From: Pseudohoeflea sp964511625
GTDB lineage: Bacteria; Pseudomonadota; Alphaproteobacteria; Rhizobiales; Rhizobiaceae
Direction: 5' to 3'
Assembly (NCBI GenBank): GCA_964511625.1
Contig: CAZEJG010000011.1
Span: 1 to 64,000 of the forward strand
Length of the DNA stretch: 64,000 bases
A model generated the notes under the pieces. That model worked only from the letters and a program-made list of their open reading frames with translations. It made no database searches and was not told the origin of the DNA. Below, in pieces: positions 16,854-26,174 of the stretch; the first letter of the stretch is position 1; every line of letters starts with the position of its first letter. A program made the position numbers and the translations under genes.

Positions 16854-17504
16854 ATGGCGACCGCCGACCATTCACCGAAAAACGACGAAGCGAAGTCTGC
16901 GACTACCAATCCGAAGATTCGCGTCATCGCCTGCGGCATGATCGCCCGCGAAGTGCTGGCGATCAATCAGCAACTGGGTCATGACCACATCGATCTCAAG
17001 TGTCTCCCGGCGGATTTCCACCATCATCCGCAAAAGATAGCTCCGGCAGCCGACCAGGCCATTCGCGAGGCCCGCGCCGAAGGGTATGAGCACATCTTTC
17101 TCGGCTATGCCGATTGCGGAACGGGCGGCGCGCTCGACCGGCTCTGCGAGGAGCACGGGGTCTCGCGTATCGAGGGACCACACTGCTTTTCCTTCTATTA
17201 CGGCAACCAGGCTTTCGCGGGCGCGGCCGACGAGATGGTGACGACCTTCTTCATCACCGATTTTCTCGCCCGCCACTACGAGACCTTCCTCATCCGCTCG
17301 CTCGGCCTCGACCGGCATCCGGAGTTGCGCGACATCTATTTCGCCAACTACGAGCGCGCCCTCTATCTCGCCCAGACCGATGACCCGGCCCTGACCACCC
17401 GTGCCCGGGAGGTTGCGGATATCCTCGGCCTGCGTTTCGAGCGCCGTTTCACCGGCTATGGAGACCTCGCACCGTTCCTCGAAGAGGCGGGCGCGGGCGC
17501 ATGA
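16854..17504 (+). CDS. DUF1638 protein in methyl-transfer island
   Basis: A 216-residue DUF1638 family protein of unknown biochemical function. Characteristic parts are IRVIACGMIAREVLAINQQ (about 23-41), LPADFHHHPQKIAPA, and IFLGYADCGTGGALDRLCEE, which carry conserved Cys and a His cluster. DUF1638 genes are commonly found beside corrinoid methyltransferase genes, including those of methanogenic and acetogenic methylamine users. A role in corrinoid methyl transfer or activation is therefore likely but unproven. The first 20 residues are a variable polar extension. It follows the corrinoid protein gene on the same strand with the antisense entericidin gene between. Confidence 0.85.
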   Translation: MATADHSPKNDEAKSATTNPKIRVIACGMIAREVLAINQQLGHDHIDLKCLPADFHHHPQKIAPAADQAIREARAEGYEHIFLGYADCGTGGALDRLCEEHGVSRIEGPHCFSFYYGNQAFAGAADEMVTTFFITDFLARHYETFLIRSLGLDRHPELRDIYFANYERALYLAQTDDPALTTRAREVADILGLRFERRFTGYGDLAPFLEEAGAGA

Positions 17505-17544
17505 CGGCGCCTGCCATAATTTTTAAGCATTTGAAGCCTAGGAT

Positions 17545-18219
17545 ATGCGTCACGTTTCCAGTAATCCGGCTCCCGTGAACACGCACACAACTACCCCAGA
17601 GTTTCCGGTCGATCCGGTCGAATCCCGTACCCGCCCAGAAAAACTCTCCGATCTGCTTCTCGAACTCGCCGCTGAACCCGGCGAGCGCATCAGCATACGT
17701 CAGCTGGCCGAAGCGCTGGAGGACAGGTCCTTCGGCGCCTTCATGCTGATCTTCTCTCTGCCGAACCTCATCCCTTTGCCACCGGGTGCCACGCTCGTTC
17801 TCGGCCTGCCGATGATCTTCGTCGCCTGGCAGATCCTCATCGGCTACGACAAGGTCTGGCTGCCGAGGCGCATCGCCGATTTTTCCATCGAGAGAAGCCG
17901 TTTCCGGGTGATGGCCATGCGGGTGGCTCCCTGGCTCAAGCGCGCCGAAAACTGGGTCAGGCCGCGCCGCTGGCCTATTCACCGCGTGATACACGAAAGA
18001 CTGTTCGGGCTCCTGGCGCTCGTCCTGGCCGTGATCTGTGCCATCCCCATCCCTTTCGGCAACTGGCCGCCGGCCGTCGCCTTCGCGGTTCTCGGCGTCG
18101 CCCATACCGAGAGGGACGGCTACTGCCTGGGCGTCGGGATTTTTCTCGGCCTGCTGGCCATTCTCATGGCATCCGCGGTGGTCTTCGCCACCGGCGCGCT
18201 GCTGATGTGGTTCTTCTGA
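17545..18219 (+). CDS. exoD: ExoD-family exopolysaccharide synthesis protein
   Basis: Membrane protein of the ExoD family, 224 residues, named after a Sinorhizobium gene needed for exopolysaccharide production and alkaline tolerance. Its molecular role remains unclear. The sequence has a soluble N-terminal part, the family motif EALEDRSFGAFMLIFSLPNLIPLPPGA-like (split hydrophobic segment), a second segment LVLGLPMIFVAWQIL, and two C-terminal membrane spans from about residue 150. The start at 17545 is the longest; no strong ribosome binding site distinguishes it from others. It sits inside the methyl-transfer island but has no obvious functional link. Confidence 0.85.
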   Translation: MRHVSSNPAPVNTHTTTPEFPVDPVESRTRPEKLSDLLLELAAEPGERISIRQLAEALEDRSFGAFMLIFSLPNLIPLPPGATLVLGLPMIFVAWQILIGYDKVWLPRRIADFSIERSRFRVMAMRVAPWLKRAENWVRPRRWPIHRVIHERLFGLLALVLAVICAIPIPFGNWPPAVAFAVLGVAHTERDGYCLGVGIFLGLLAILMASAVVFATGALLMWFF

Positions 18220-18244
18220 CCGCCGGCAGCCGGACTTGGGCGTG

Positions 18245-18263
18245 ATCCCGATCACGGGATTTT
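18245..18263 (+). terminator. Probable terminator after exoD
   Basis: Six-base arms ATCCCG and CGGGAT with a 4-base loop ATCA, followed by four T. A larger overlapping inverted repeat (CGTGATC/GATCACG, 18241-18256) could instead be a regulator site. Confidence 0.5.
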
Positions 18264-18324
18264 CATGACATTCCGAAAGTCAGTTGGATTAGGGTCGGCG
18301 CCGAACCCCTCGATACGAACAGCA

Positions 18325-19095
18325 ATGACAGACGAAAAGCCGATCATCATCCTCACCGCAGGTGGCAGTTTCCCCTGGATCGTCATCAATGCGGTCGCGC
18401 AAGCCTTTCCGCGTGTCGTGGTGCTGCGCGAGACACCGGAATCCAAGGTTGCGTTCGTCCGCCGCAAGGCCCGCCTGCTCGGCTGGCTCTCGGCCCTCGG
18501 GCAGTTCCTGACGATGGTCGTGTCGCGTTTCGGCAAACGCTTCGCCAAGCGGCGGACAAGCGAAATCCTCAGACAGCACGGCGCCTCCGATCGCCACGAT
18601 CCGCGCGTTGAAATCCGCGACGTCCCGTCCGCCAATGCACCGCAGACGCTGGCGCTCATCGCCGAACTCCAGCCCTCGGCCCTGATGACCGTCAGTTGCC
18701 GGATTCTGCGCAAGGAGACGCTCGCCGCCATACCTTGCCCGGTCCTGAACTTTCATCCCGGCATCACCCCGCGCTATCGCGGCATGTGGGGCGGCTACTG
18801 GGCGCGTATTGCCAACGATCCGGACCATTACGGCACCACCGTCCATCTGACCGACGCCGGCATCGACACCGGCGCCGCCCTCTACCGCAAGGTCGTGACC
18901 CCCTCGTCGCGCGAAACCATCTTCACCGACACGGTGCTTCAGACCGCCGCCGCCCGCGACATCGCAGTTTCCGCGTTACGCGATGCGGTCAACGGCGCGC
19001 TCAAGCCGCTGCCCGCCGAAGGTGTATCCCGGCAGTATTTCCACCCGACGATCTGGTTCTGGCTCTGGAACGGGATCACCAGGGGCGTGTGGTAG
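18325..19095 (+). CDS. Formyltransferase-family protein
   Basis: A 256-residue protein with the formyl_trans_N fold used by methionyl-tRNA and phosphoribosylglycinamide formyltransferases. The active-site region reads CPVLNFHPGITPRYRGM followed by the YGTTVHLTDAGIDTG strand, giving the expected Asn and His, with Asp in TDAGID-type position. It is shorter than Fmt (about 310) and lacks its C-terminal tRNA-binding domain; it is more like sugar-nucleotide or orphan formyltransferases. The folate island makes a 10-formyl-THF substrate plausible, but the acceptor is unknown. The start could instead be at 18265; neither has a strong ribosome binding site. Confidence 0.8.
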   Translation: MTDEKPIIILTAGGSFPWIVINAVAQAFPRVVVLRETPESKVAFVRRKARLLGWLSALGQFLTMVVSRFGKRFAKRRTSEILRQHGASDRHDPRVEIRDVPSANAPQTLALIAELQPSALMTVSCRILRKETLAAIPCPVLNFHPGITPRYRGMWGGYWARIANDPDHYGTTVHLTDAGIDTGAALYRKVVTPSSRETIFTDTVLQTAAARDIAVSALRDAVNGALKPLPAEGVSRQYFHPTIWFWLWNGITRGVW

Positions 19096-19228
19096 TCACA
19101 GAATCGGGTAAATAACCGCGCGCCCGGAGACCATCCCGGGCCGAGGTCGCAATTGAAGCGCCCGCACGTCGTGGCCGAAATAGCCACGCGACGTTCCCGC
19201 ACGCATTCTCGTTTTCAAGGAGTTTCCC

Positions 19229-19534
19229 ATGGCCGACAAAGTCATCGTCTTCTGGCGCGATATTCCCGCCCAGGTCATCGTCAAGAAGGGACGCCAGACC
19301 GCCAAGCGCGAGCTTGCGGTCCGCTTCTCCGAGGCGATCGACATGGCGGCGATGCGCTCGGGCGCAGCCGGCACTGACGATTATCTGGCCGAATGGCGCC
19401 GCGCCGACCCGGAACCCGTCTCCGACGATCTGGAGGCGGAAGCCGAAAAGGCGGCCGCGGAACTCGAAGCGCTCTGGCCGCAGGACCGGCTGGTGGAAGT
19501 GGCACGCAGTGGAGGCAGACTGGCCGATGAATGA
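19229..19534 (+). CDS. 'Virulence factor' family small protein, coupled to MetV
   Basis: A 101-residue soluble protein of the Pfam Virulence_fact family, beginning MADKVIVFWRDIPAQVIVKK. The family name is historical; the function is unknown. In alphaproteobacteria it is commonly the neighbour of the MetV-type gene. Here its stop overlaps the next start (ATG at 19527, stop at 19532-19534), so the two proteins are made together. There is an AAGGAG ribosome binding site 8 bases before the ATG. A role as an accessory of the split methylenetetrahydrofolate reductase is a reasonable guess. Confidence 0.85.
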   Translation: MADKVIVFWRDIPAQVIVKKGRQTAKRELAVRFSEAIDMAAMRSGAAGTDDYLAEWRRADPEPVSDDLEAEAEKAAAELEALWPQDRLVEVARSGGRLADE

Positions 19535-20122
19535 CGCACCCTCGAAGACGGGCGCGGCGCCTGCCGCCGGCGCCAAGCCGAAGGCGAAGGCCCCGGCGAC
19601 CGCCTACAGTCCGGCGGGCGTCTCGCCCAGCCGGCGCCGCCGCAACAGGATCGCCATCCGGCTCTGGTCCGTGCGCAACGCCCGCTTCTTCGAGTGGTTC
19701 TACAATCATTTCTCCAACGCCTTCCTCGCTCTCCACCCGGTGATCAGGCGGATCGGTTACCAGCGCGCCGAGGCCCCGGTGAAATTCGTCGAAAAGGGCG
19801 TGAAGAGCTTTCTGTTCGACTGCCGCATGTGCGGCCAGTGCGTCCTCTCCTCCACCGGCATGTCCTGCCCGATGAACTGCCCCAAGCAGCTGCGCAACGG
19901 CCCCTGCGGCGGCGTGCGCGCCAACGGAAATTGCGAGGTCGAGCCCGACATGCCCTGCGTCTGGGTGCAGGCCTTCGAAGGTTCGACACGCATGCGCCAC
20001 GGCGAAAAGATCCTTTCGGTGCAGAAGCCGGTCGACCAATCGCTGCGCGAAACATCCTCCTGGCTGAGGGTCACCGCCCAGGCGGCTGCCGCCCGCGAGG
20101 AAGCCCGCACGGAGACGGCGCA

Positions 20123-20126
<4 letters not shown>
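19527..20126 (+). CDS. MetV-like methylenetetrahydrofolate reductase partner protein (Cys-rich)
   Basis: A 199-residue protein with the methylenetetrahydrofolate reductase C-terminal (MetV, PF12225-type) domain. The defining part is Cys-rich: CRMCGQCVLSS, CPMNCPKQLRNGPCGG, GNCEVEPDMPCVW, with about nine cysteines likely to bind zinc or an iron-sulfur cluster. In acetogens MetV pairs with MetF to reduce or oxidise methylene-THF without direct NAD(P)H use. Residues 1-45 are an Ala/Pro/Lys-rich extension. It overlaps the Virulence_fact gene upstream and metF downstream (ATGA at 20123-20126), so a MetFV complex is very likely. Electron carrier not evident. Confidence 0.88.
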
Positions 20127-21211
<1,085 letters not shown>

Positions 21212-21237
21212 AAAGTCCCGGCAAGACCTATAATGAT

Positions 21238-21253
21238 ATAAACAAATCTTTAT
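21238..21253. promoter_or_regulatory. Palindromic operator, SahR-like, copy 2
   Basis: ATAAACAAATCTTTAT differs at one base from the copy at 11962-11977. It lies 38 bases upstream of the pterin-binding methyltransferase start. The shared motif suggests that two subunit genes of the methionine-forming system are controlled by one repressor. Confidence 0.65.
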
Positions 21254-21290
21254 GTCCTGCCGCAGGCGGGCCAGACCCAGAGGAAACTAC

Positions 21291-22241
21291 ATGACCCGCA
21301 CCATCGTCGCATCCGCCACCCGCGAAGTCGTCATCGGCTTCGACCAGCCCTTTTGCGTCATCGGCGAGCGGATCAATCCCACCGGCCGCAAGAAGCTCGC
21401 CGCCGAGATGATCGAAGGCAATTTCGAGACCGTGAAGGCCGACGCCCTGGCCCAGGTCGCAGCCGGCGCCACCATGCTCGACGTCAATGCCGGCGTGACA
21501 GCCGTCAACCCGAACGAGACCGAGCCGCCGCTCCTCGTCAAGACGCTGCAGATCGTCCAGGATCTCGTCGACGTGCCGCTGTCGATCGATTCCTCCGTGA
21601 CCGCGGCCATCGAAGCCGCACTCGCCGTCGCCAAGGGCCGCCCGCTGGTCAACTCCGTCACCGGCGAAGTCGAGAAGCTCGAGGCCATCCTGCCTCTTTG
21701 CAAGAAATACGACGTGCCTGTCGTCGCCATCTCCAACGACGAAACCGGCATTTCCGAAGACCCGGACGTCCGCTTCGCCGTCGCCAAGAAGATCGTCGAG
21801 CACGCCGCCGATTACGGCATCAAGCCCGAGGACATCGTGGTCGATCCGCTGGTCATGCCGATCGGCGCCATGGGCACCGCCGGCAAGCAGGTCTTTGCGC
21901 TTCTCCATCGCCTGCGTCACGAACTCAAGGTCAACACCACCTGCGGCCTGTCCAACATCTCCTTCGGCCTGCCGCACCGCCATGGCGTCAATGCCGGCTT
22001 CATCCCGATGGTCATCGGTGCCGGCATGACGAGCGCTATCATGAACCCCTGCCGCCCGCAGGAAATGGAGATGGTCCGCGCCGCCAACGTCTTGAACGGC
22101 ACTGACCCGGACTGCACCAACTGGATCCGCACCTATCGCGACTACGCTCCGGCCGCCGGCGCGACCGCTGCAGCAGCACCTGCCGCCGGTGGCGACGCCT
22201 CCCGCCGTCGCGGCGGCCGTGCGGCACGCCGGGGTAGCTGA
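21291..22241 (+). CDS. Pterin-binding methyl-THF:corrinoid methyltransferase (MetH pterin domain type)
   Basis: A 316-residue protein of the pterin-binding (DHPS-like) barrel family, related to MeTr/MtgA and to the folate domain of MetH. Characteristic segments are VIGERINPTGRKKLA (23-37), GATMLDVNAGV, PLSIDSSVTAA, LVNSVTGE and NTTCGLSNISFGLPHR. It exchanges methyl groups between 5-methyl-THF and the corrinoid protein: forwards for methionine synthesis, backwards when methyl groups come from betaine. The start at 21291 is preceded by AGAGGAAAC. The last 30 residues are an Ala-rich linker followed by an Arg/Gly tail (SRRRGGRAARRGS), not part of the barrel. Confidence 0.92.
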   Translation: MTRTIVASATREVVIGFDQPFCVIGERINPTGRKKLAAEMIEGNFETVKADALAQVAAGATMLDVNAGVTAVNPNETEPPLLVKTLQIVQDLVDVPLSIDSSVTAAIEAALAVAKGRPLVNSVTGEVEKLEAILPLCKKYDVPVVAISNDETGISEDPDVRFAVAKKIVEHAADYGIKPEDIVVDPLVMPIGAMGTAGKQVFALLHRLRHELKVNTTCGLSNISFGLPHRHGVNAGFIPMVIGAGMTSAIMNPCRPQEMEMVRAANVLNGTDPDCTNWIRTYRDYAPAAGATAAAAPAAGGDASRRRGGRAARRGS

Positions 22242-22336
22242 GACCGTTCTTGGAACGCGCAGATGGAATTCCCCCTCGACGCTTCGGCAAAGCACGGACA
22301 AACTGCTGTCACGCTGAACGCCGAGGGGAATGGATC

Positions 22337-22690
22337 ATGCCGGACAAGCAGAATCATGCACTGGAACATGCCCGCAAGATTTCCGATTACTTCACGATGG
22401 TGCTGCATATCGCCATTGCAGCGGGCGCGGGTTTCGCCCTTCTTGAACTGGCACAGGCTCATCCCGAAACAGCCGCACTCAACGAGACGATCGCAGCGAT
22501 CATCGGTCTTTGCGCCGCCTATCTCTCCGTGGCGCTGATCGTTTCGCTTGTTCAGGACATGCGTACGAGTCGCGATCGGGATACCGCCGGCGTTCTTCGC
22601 TGGCTCGAACTGCTTCTGCCGCTGATTGCACTCGGGTTCCTGATCTCCTTCATCTACTTCGCCCGCACCACCGCTCACATGATGATGTGA
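22337..22690 (+). CDS. Small membrane protein of unknown function
   Basis: A 117-residue protein with three predicted membrane spans (about residues 13-33, 45-65 and 90-110), separated by short polar loops; I recognise no family. Start at 22337 has a GAGGGGAATGG sequence upstream; a longer in-frame reading from 22250 lacks protein-like character. It is inserted between the pterin-binding methyltransferase and the corrinoid reactivase, 95 bases after one and 24 bases before the other. It is therefore probably cotranscribed. Whether it anchors the methyl-transfer proteins or simply hitch-hikes cannot be told. Confidence 0.75.
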   Translation: MPDKQNHALEHARKISDYFTMVLHIAIAAGAGFALLELAQAHPETAALNETIAAIIGLCAAYLSVALIVSLVQDMRTSRDRDTAGVLRWLELLLPLIALGFLISFIYFARTTAHMMM

Positions 22691-22714
22691 GCATTCCCCA
22701 CAAAAGGCCCCTTG

Positions 22715-24763
22715 ATGACCAGCGATGCCGACCACCTCGTCCTCTTCATGCCCTCGGGCAAGCGCGGCCGTTTCCCGAAGGGAACGCCGGTGCTCGACGC
22801 CGCCCGTGACCTCGGCGTCTATGTCGAGAGCGTCTGCGGCGGCCGCGCCACCTGCGGGCGTTGCCAGGTGGTGGTGCAGGAAGGCAAGTTCGCCAAGCAC
22901 GGCATCGAATCGCGCGCCGATCACATCTCGCCGAAGGGGCCGAAGGAGGAACGCTACGACCGCGTCCGCGGTCTGCCGCAAGACCGCCGCCTCTCCTGCT
23001 CGGCCACCATCGAGGGTGATCTCGTCATCGATGTGCCGCAGGATACGATCATCAACGCCCAGGTCGTGCGCAAGGACGCCGACACCCGCGTCATCGAGCG
23101 CGATCCCGCCGTGCGCATGTGCTATGTCGAGGTCGAGGAACCCGACATGGAGAAGCCGCTCGGCGACCTCGACCGGCTGATCGCCGCGCTTGAGCGCGAC
23201 TGGGGCTTGCGCGGTCTGACAACCGATCCGCACCTGTTGCCGAAGGTTCAGTCGGTCCTGCGGGCCGGCGAATGGAAGGTCACGGCCGCCATCTTCTGCG
23301 ACCGCGACGACACCCCTCCGCGCCTGATCGCGCTCTATCCCGGCCTCAAGAACGAAGCCTACGGGATCGCCTGCGATATCGGCTCGACTACCATCGCCAT
23401 GCATCTGTCGTCACTGCTTTCGGGCCGCACGGTTGCCTCCGCCGGCACCTCCAACCCGCAGATCCGCTTCGGCGAGGATCTGATGAGCCGCGTCTCCTAT
23501 GTCATGATGAATCCCGAGGGCCGGGAAGCGATGACGAAGGCCGTGCGCGAGGCGATCAACGGTCTGATCGGCAAGGTCTGCGAACAGGGCGGGATCGATC
23601 GCCACGACATTCTCGATTCCGTCTTCGTCGGCAACCCGATCATGCACCACCTGTTCCTCGGCATCGACCCGACCGAACTCGGCGGCGCGCCCTTCGCGCT
23701 TGCGGTATCCGGAGCCGTCAGCCTTCCGGCCTCCGATATCGACATCGACCTCAATGCCGGCGCGCGCACCTACATGCTGCCCTGCATCGCCGGCCATGTC
23801 GGCGCCGATGCGGCTGCCGTCACCTTGTCGGAAGGCCCGCACCGGCAGGACGAGATGATGCTCATCGTCGACGTCGGCACCAATGCCGAGATCGTGCTCG
23901 GCAACTGGGCACGTTGCGTGGCCGCCTCCTCTCCCACGGGCCCGGCCTTCGAAGGCGCCGAGATTTCCTGCGGCCAGCGCGCCGCCCCCGGCGCCATCGA
24001 ACGCGTGCGCATCGATCCCGAAACACTGGAGCCGCGCTTCCGGGTGATCGGCATCGAACAATGGTCGGACGAGGACGGCTTTGCGGAAGCCACCGAGAAG
24101 CTCGGCGTCACGGGCGTCTGCGGATCGGGCATCATCGAGGTGGTGGCCGAAATGTATCTCGCGGGCATCATCTCGGAAGACGGCGTCATCGACGGGTCGC
24201 TCGCCGAGCGCAATCCGCGCATTGTCGCCGAAGGCCGCACCTTCTCCTACGTGCTCAAGGAAACCGCGCCGCGGCTGACGATCAAGCAGAACGACATCCG
24301 CGCCATCCAGCTCGCCAAGGCCGCCCTTTACGCCGGCATCAAGCTCCTGATGGACAAGCAGGGCATCGGCCAGGTCGACAGGATCGGCTTCGCCGGCGCG
24401 TTCGGCTCCTTCATCGATCCGAAATACGCCATGGTGCTGGGCCTCATTCCCGATTGCGACCTCGAGAAGGTCAAGGCGGTGGGCAACGCGGCCGGCGCCG
24501 GCGCGCGCATGGCGCTGCTCAACTGCAACTACCGCCGCGAGATCGAGGAGACAGTCCAGCGGATCGAGAAGATCGAGACCGCGCTGGAACCGAAATTCCA
24601 GGACCATTTCGTCTCCGCGATGGCGTTGCCCAACAAGCGCGACGCCTTCCCCAACCTCGCAAGCGTTGTCACCCTCCCTGCCCGCCAGGCCGACCAGCCG
24701 GAGCGCGACATCGAGGGCGGCGAAGGCCCCCGGCGCAGGGGCGGACGAAGGGGACGGCGGTAA
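22715..24763 (+). CDS. RACo/RamA-like corrinoid activation protein (2Fe-2S + ASKHA/DUF4445)
   Basis: A 682-residue ATP-dependent reductive activator of corrinoid proteins, needed because Co(I) is occasionally oxidised to inactive Co(II). The N-terminus is a 2Fe-2S ferredoxin domain (VESVCGGRATCGRCQVVV, with a fourth Cys in RRLSCSA). A linker domain follows, and then the ASKHA ATPase fold (AYGIACDIGSTTIAMHLSS, IVDVGTNAEIVLGN, GVCGSGIIEVVAEM). This is the RACo type, not the methanogen RamA with C-terminal 4Fe-4S clusters. The C-terminus is an Arg/Gly tail, PRRRGGRRGRR. A TTG directly before the ATG at 22715 is not the likely start. In split-MetH bacteria such a protein replaces the reactivation domain of MetH. 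Confidence 0.92.
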   Translation: MTSDADHLVLFMPSGKRGRFPKGTPVLDAARDLGVYVESVCGGRATCGRCQVVVQEGKFAKHGIESRADHISPKGPKEERYDRVRGLPQDRRLSCSATIEGDLVIDVPQDTIINAQVVRKDADTRVIERDPAVRMCYVEVEEPDMEKPLGDLDRLIAALERDWGLRGLTTDPHLLPKVQSVLRAGEWKVTAAIFCDRDDTPPRLIALYPGLKNEAYGIACDIGSTTIAMHLSSLLSGRTVASAGTSNPQIRFGEDLMSRVSYVMMNPEGREAMTKAVREAINGLIGKVCEQGGIDRHDILDSVFVGNPIMHHLFLGIDPTELGGAPFALAVSGAVSLPASDIDIDLNAGARTYMLPCIAGHVGADAAAVTLSEGPHRQDEMMLIVDVGTNAEIVLGNWARCVAASSPTGPAFEGAEISCGQRAAPGAIERVRIDPETLEPRFRVIGIEQWSDEDGFAEATEKLGVTGVCGSGIIEVVAEMYLAGIISEDGVIDGSLAERNPRIVAEGRTFSYVLKETAPRLTIKQNDIRAIQLAKAALYAGIKLLMDKQGIGQVDRIGFAGAFGSFIDPKYAMVLGLIPDCDLEKVKAVGNAAGAGARMALLNCNYRREIEETVQRIEKIETALEPKFQDHFVSAMALPNKRDAFPNLASVVTLPARQADQPERDIEGGEGPRRRGGRRGRR

Positions 24764-24772
24764 GGGATAGCC

Positions 24773-25681
24773 TCAGCAGCAGGCGAATTCGCCGGTTTCC
24801 TCGAACTGGGCGAAGATCGAGCGGAGATGGTCGGCGAACGCCTGCACCGGTGTGGCGGGGTTGTCGACGACCTGGAGTTCGAGGTCGTAGGTGCCCATGG
24901 TCGGCAATCCGGTCTCGGGGCCGAGGATCTGCACGTCGTTGCCGACAAAGTTTCGCCCCATCGGGGCGACGGCGATATCGGCCTGGATCGCGGCGCGCTG
25001 ACCCGAAACATTGGCGGTCATGAAGGCGATGCGATAGGCGCGACGCACGCGCTCGAGGCTTTCGATGGCCGATTGCCGCCAAGCGCAGCCCTCGTCCCAC
25101 AGCGAGATCGGCAACGGATCGCGCAGGTAAGTCTGCCCGCCCTTGGCCCCCACCCAAACAATCTCATCGGTCATGATCTTTTCGCCGTTGATCCGCTGGC
25201 CTTCGGCCGAGCAACTGACGAGAGCGAGGTCGAGATGTCCGGCCGCAAAGCGCTTGCGCAGTTCGACGGACTGGTCGATCACCGCATCCACCATGACGTC
25301 GGGGTGGGTCTGCGCGAAACGCTTGAGCGCCTGGGGCAGCACGAATTCGCCATAGTCGCTCGGCGCCCCGATCTTGACGACGCCGCTGACATTCGGGCTG
25401 ACGAAGCGCGACATGGTCTCGCGGTTGAGTGCAAGCAGCCGGCGCGCATAACCAATCAGCACCTCTCCATCGGGCGTCAGCGACACGTTGCGGGCGTCGC
25501 GCTTGAAGACCGAAACGCCCAAGACCTCCTCGAGCCGCTTGATCTGCATCGAGACGGCCGAGGGCGTGCGGAATACCCGTTCGGCTGCGGCGGTGAAGCT
25601 TCCGGTTTCCGCAATCGCCACGAAACTGCGCAGCAGTTCCGGATCGATCGTGGGGACCGGATTGATCATCGGAGCATTCAT
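24773..25681 (-). CDS. LysR-family transcriptional regulator
   Basis: A 302-residue LysR regulator. The N-terminal helix-turn-helix (LLRSFVAIAETGSFTAAAERVFRTPSAVSMQ) is canonical, followed by a periplasmic-binding-like effector domain with SPNVSGVVKIGAPSDYGE. It is divergent from the DUF1127 gene at 25783, with a 101-base gap for shared control. LysR/DUF1127 pairs are frequent in Rhizobiales. The effector is unknown. Nothing in the sequence ties it to the methyl-transfer genes; it converges on the reactivase gene, whose stop is 9 bases away. Confidence 0.92.
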   Translation of the reverse strand: MNAPMINPVPTIDPELLRSFVAIAETGSFTAAAERVFRTPSAVSMQIKRLEEVLGVSVFKRDARNVSLTPDGEVLIGYARRLLALNRETMSRFVSPNVSGVVKIGAPSDYGEFVLPQALKRFAQTHPDVMVDAVIDQSVELRKRFAAGHLDLALVSCSAEGQRINGEKIMTDEIVWVGAKGGQTYLRDPLPISLWDEGCAWRQSAIESLERVRRAYRIAFMTANVSGQRAAIQADIAVAPMGRNFVGNDVQILGPETGLPTMGTYDLELQVVDNPATPVQAFADHLRSIFAQFEETGEFACC

Positions 25682-25782
25682 AGATCAATTTCCCTTATGG
25701 AATTGGTCAATTCATTTCGTTTGATTTAATCATGGGTGAGACGCACTTTTCTGTCAATGCCAGGACAGGAAAGGAGAACACG

Positions 25783-25977
25783 ATGATTGTCTTTGCAGCT
25801 TTGAGCCGCTTCGCCTCGGACGCCGTCTTCCGTTACAGGCGAGCCCGTCTGAACCGCGCGATGGAAGCGCTGAGCCCGGAAACCCGCAAGGATATCGGCT
25901 GGCCCACCGGCGATCTCACCGGTCGCTGGCCCGAACGTCCGCAGATCGGAATCCGGGCGGGAGGCCGCACCCATTGA
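25783..25977 (+). CDS. DUF1127 small protein
   Basis: A 64-residue protein with the DUF1127 core (FRYRRARLNRAMEALSPETRKDIG). Such Arg-rich small proteins act in phosphate, RNA and stress regulation in alphaproteobacteria, with RNA binding suggested in several cases. The start MIVFAALSRF at 25783 has AAGGAGAACACG upstream; an in-frame ATG at 25732 lacks this. It is divergent to the LysR gene and likely its target. Confidence 0.85.
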   Translation: MIVFAALSRFASDAVFRYRRARLNRAMEALSPETRKDIGWPTGDLTGRWPERPQIGIRAGGRTH

Positions 25978-26174
25978 ATGGTCCGATCAGGAGGCGGCGC
26001 CGTTTTCTCACGCGCCGCCTCCGCTCCGCCGAACCGGATTTCGGCACGCAGATTTTTTACCCGCCCCTCGTGACAAACGACATGATCTATGTCCTCATTG
26101 CGACACTGCGGGAGGCGCGAGGCGCGGCCGGCCGGCAGATGGATTTGGACCCGGTAACGGACTCAAGGTGCCCG

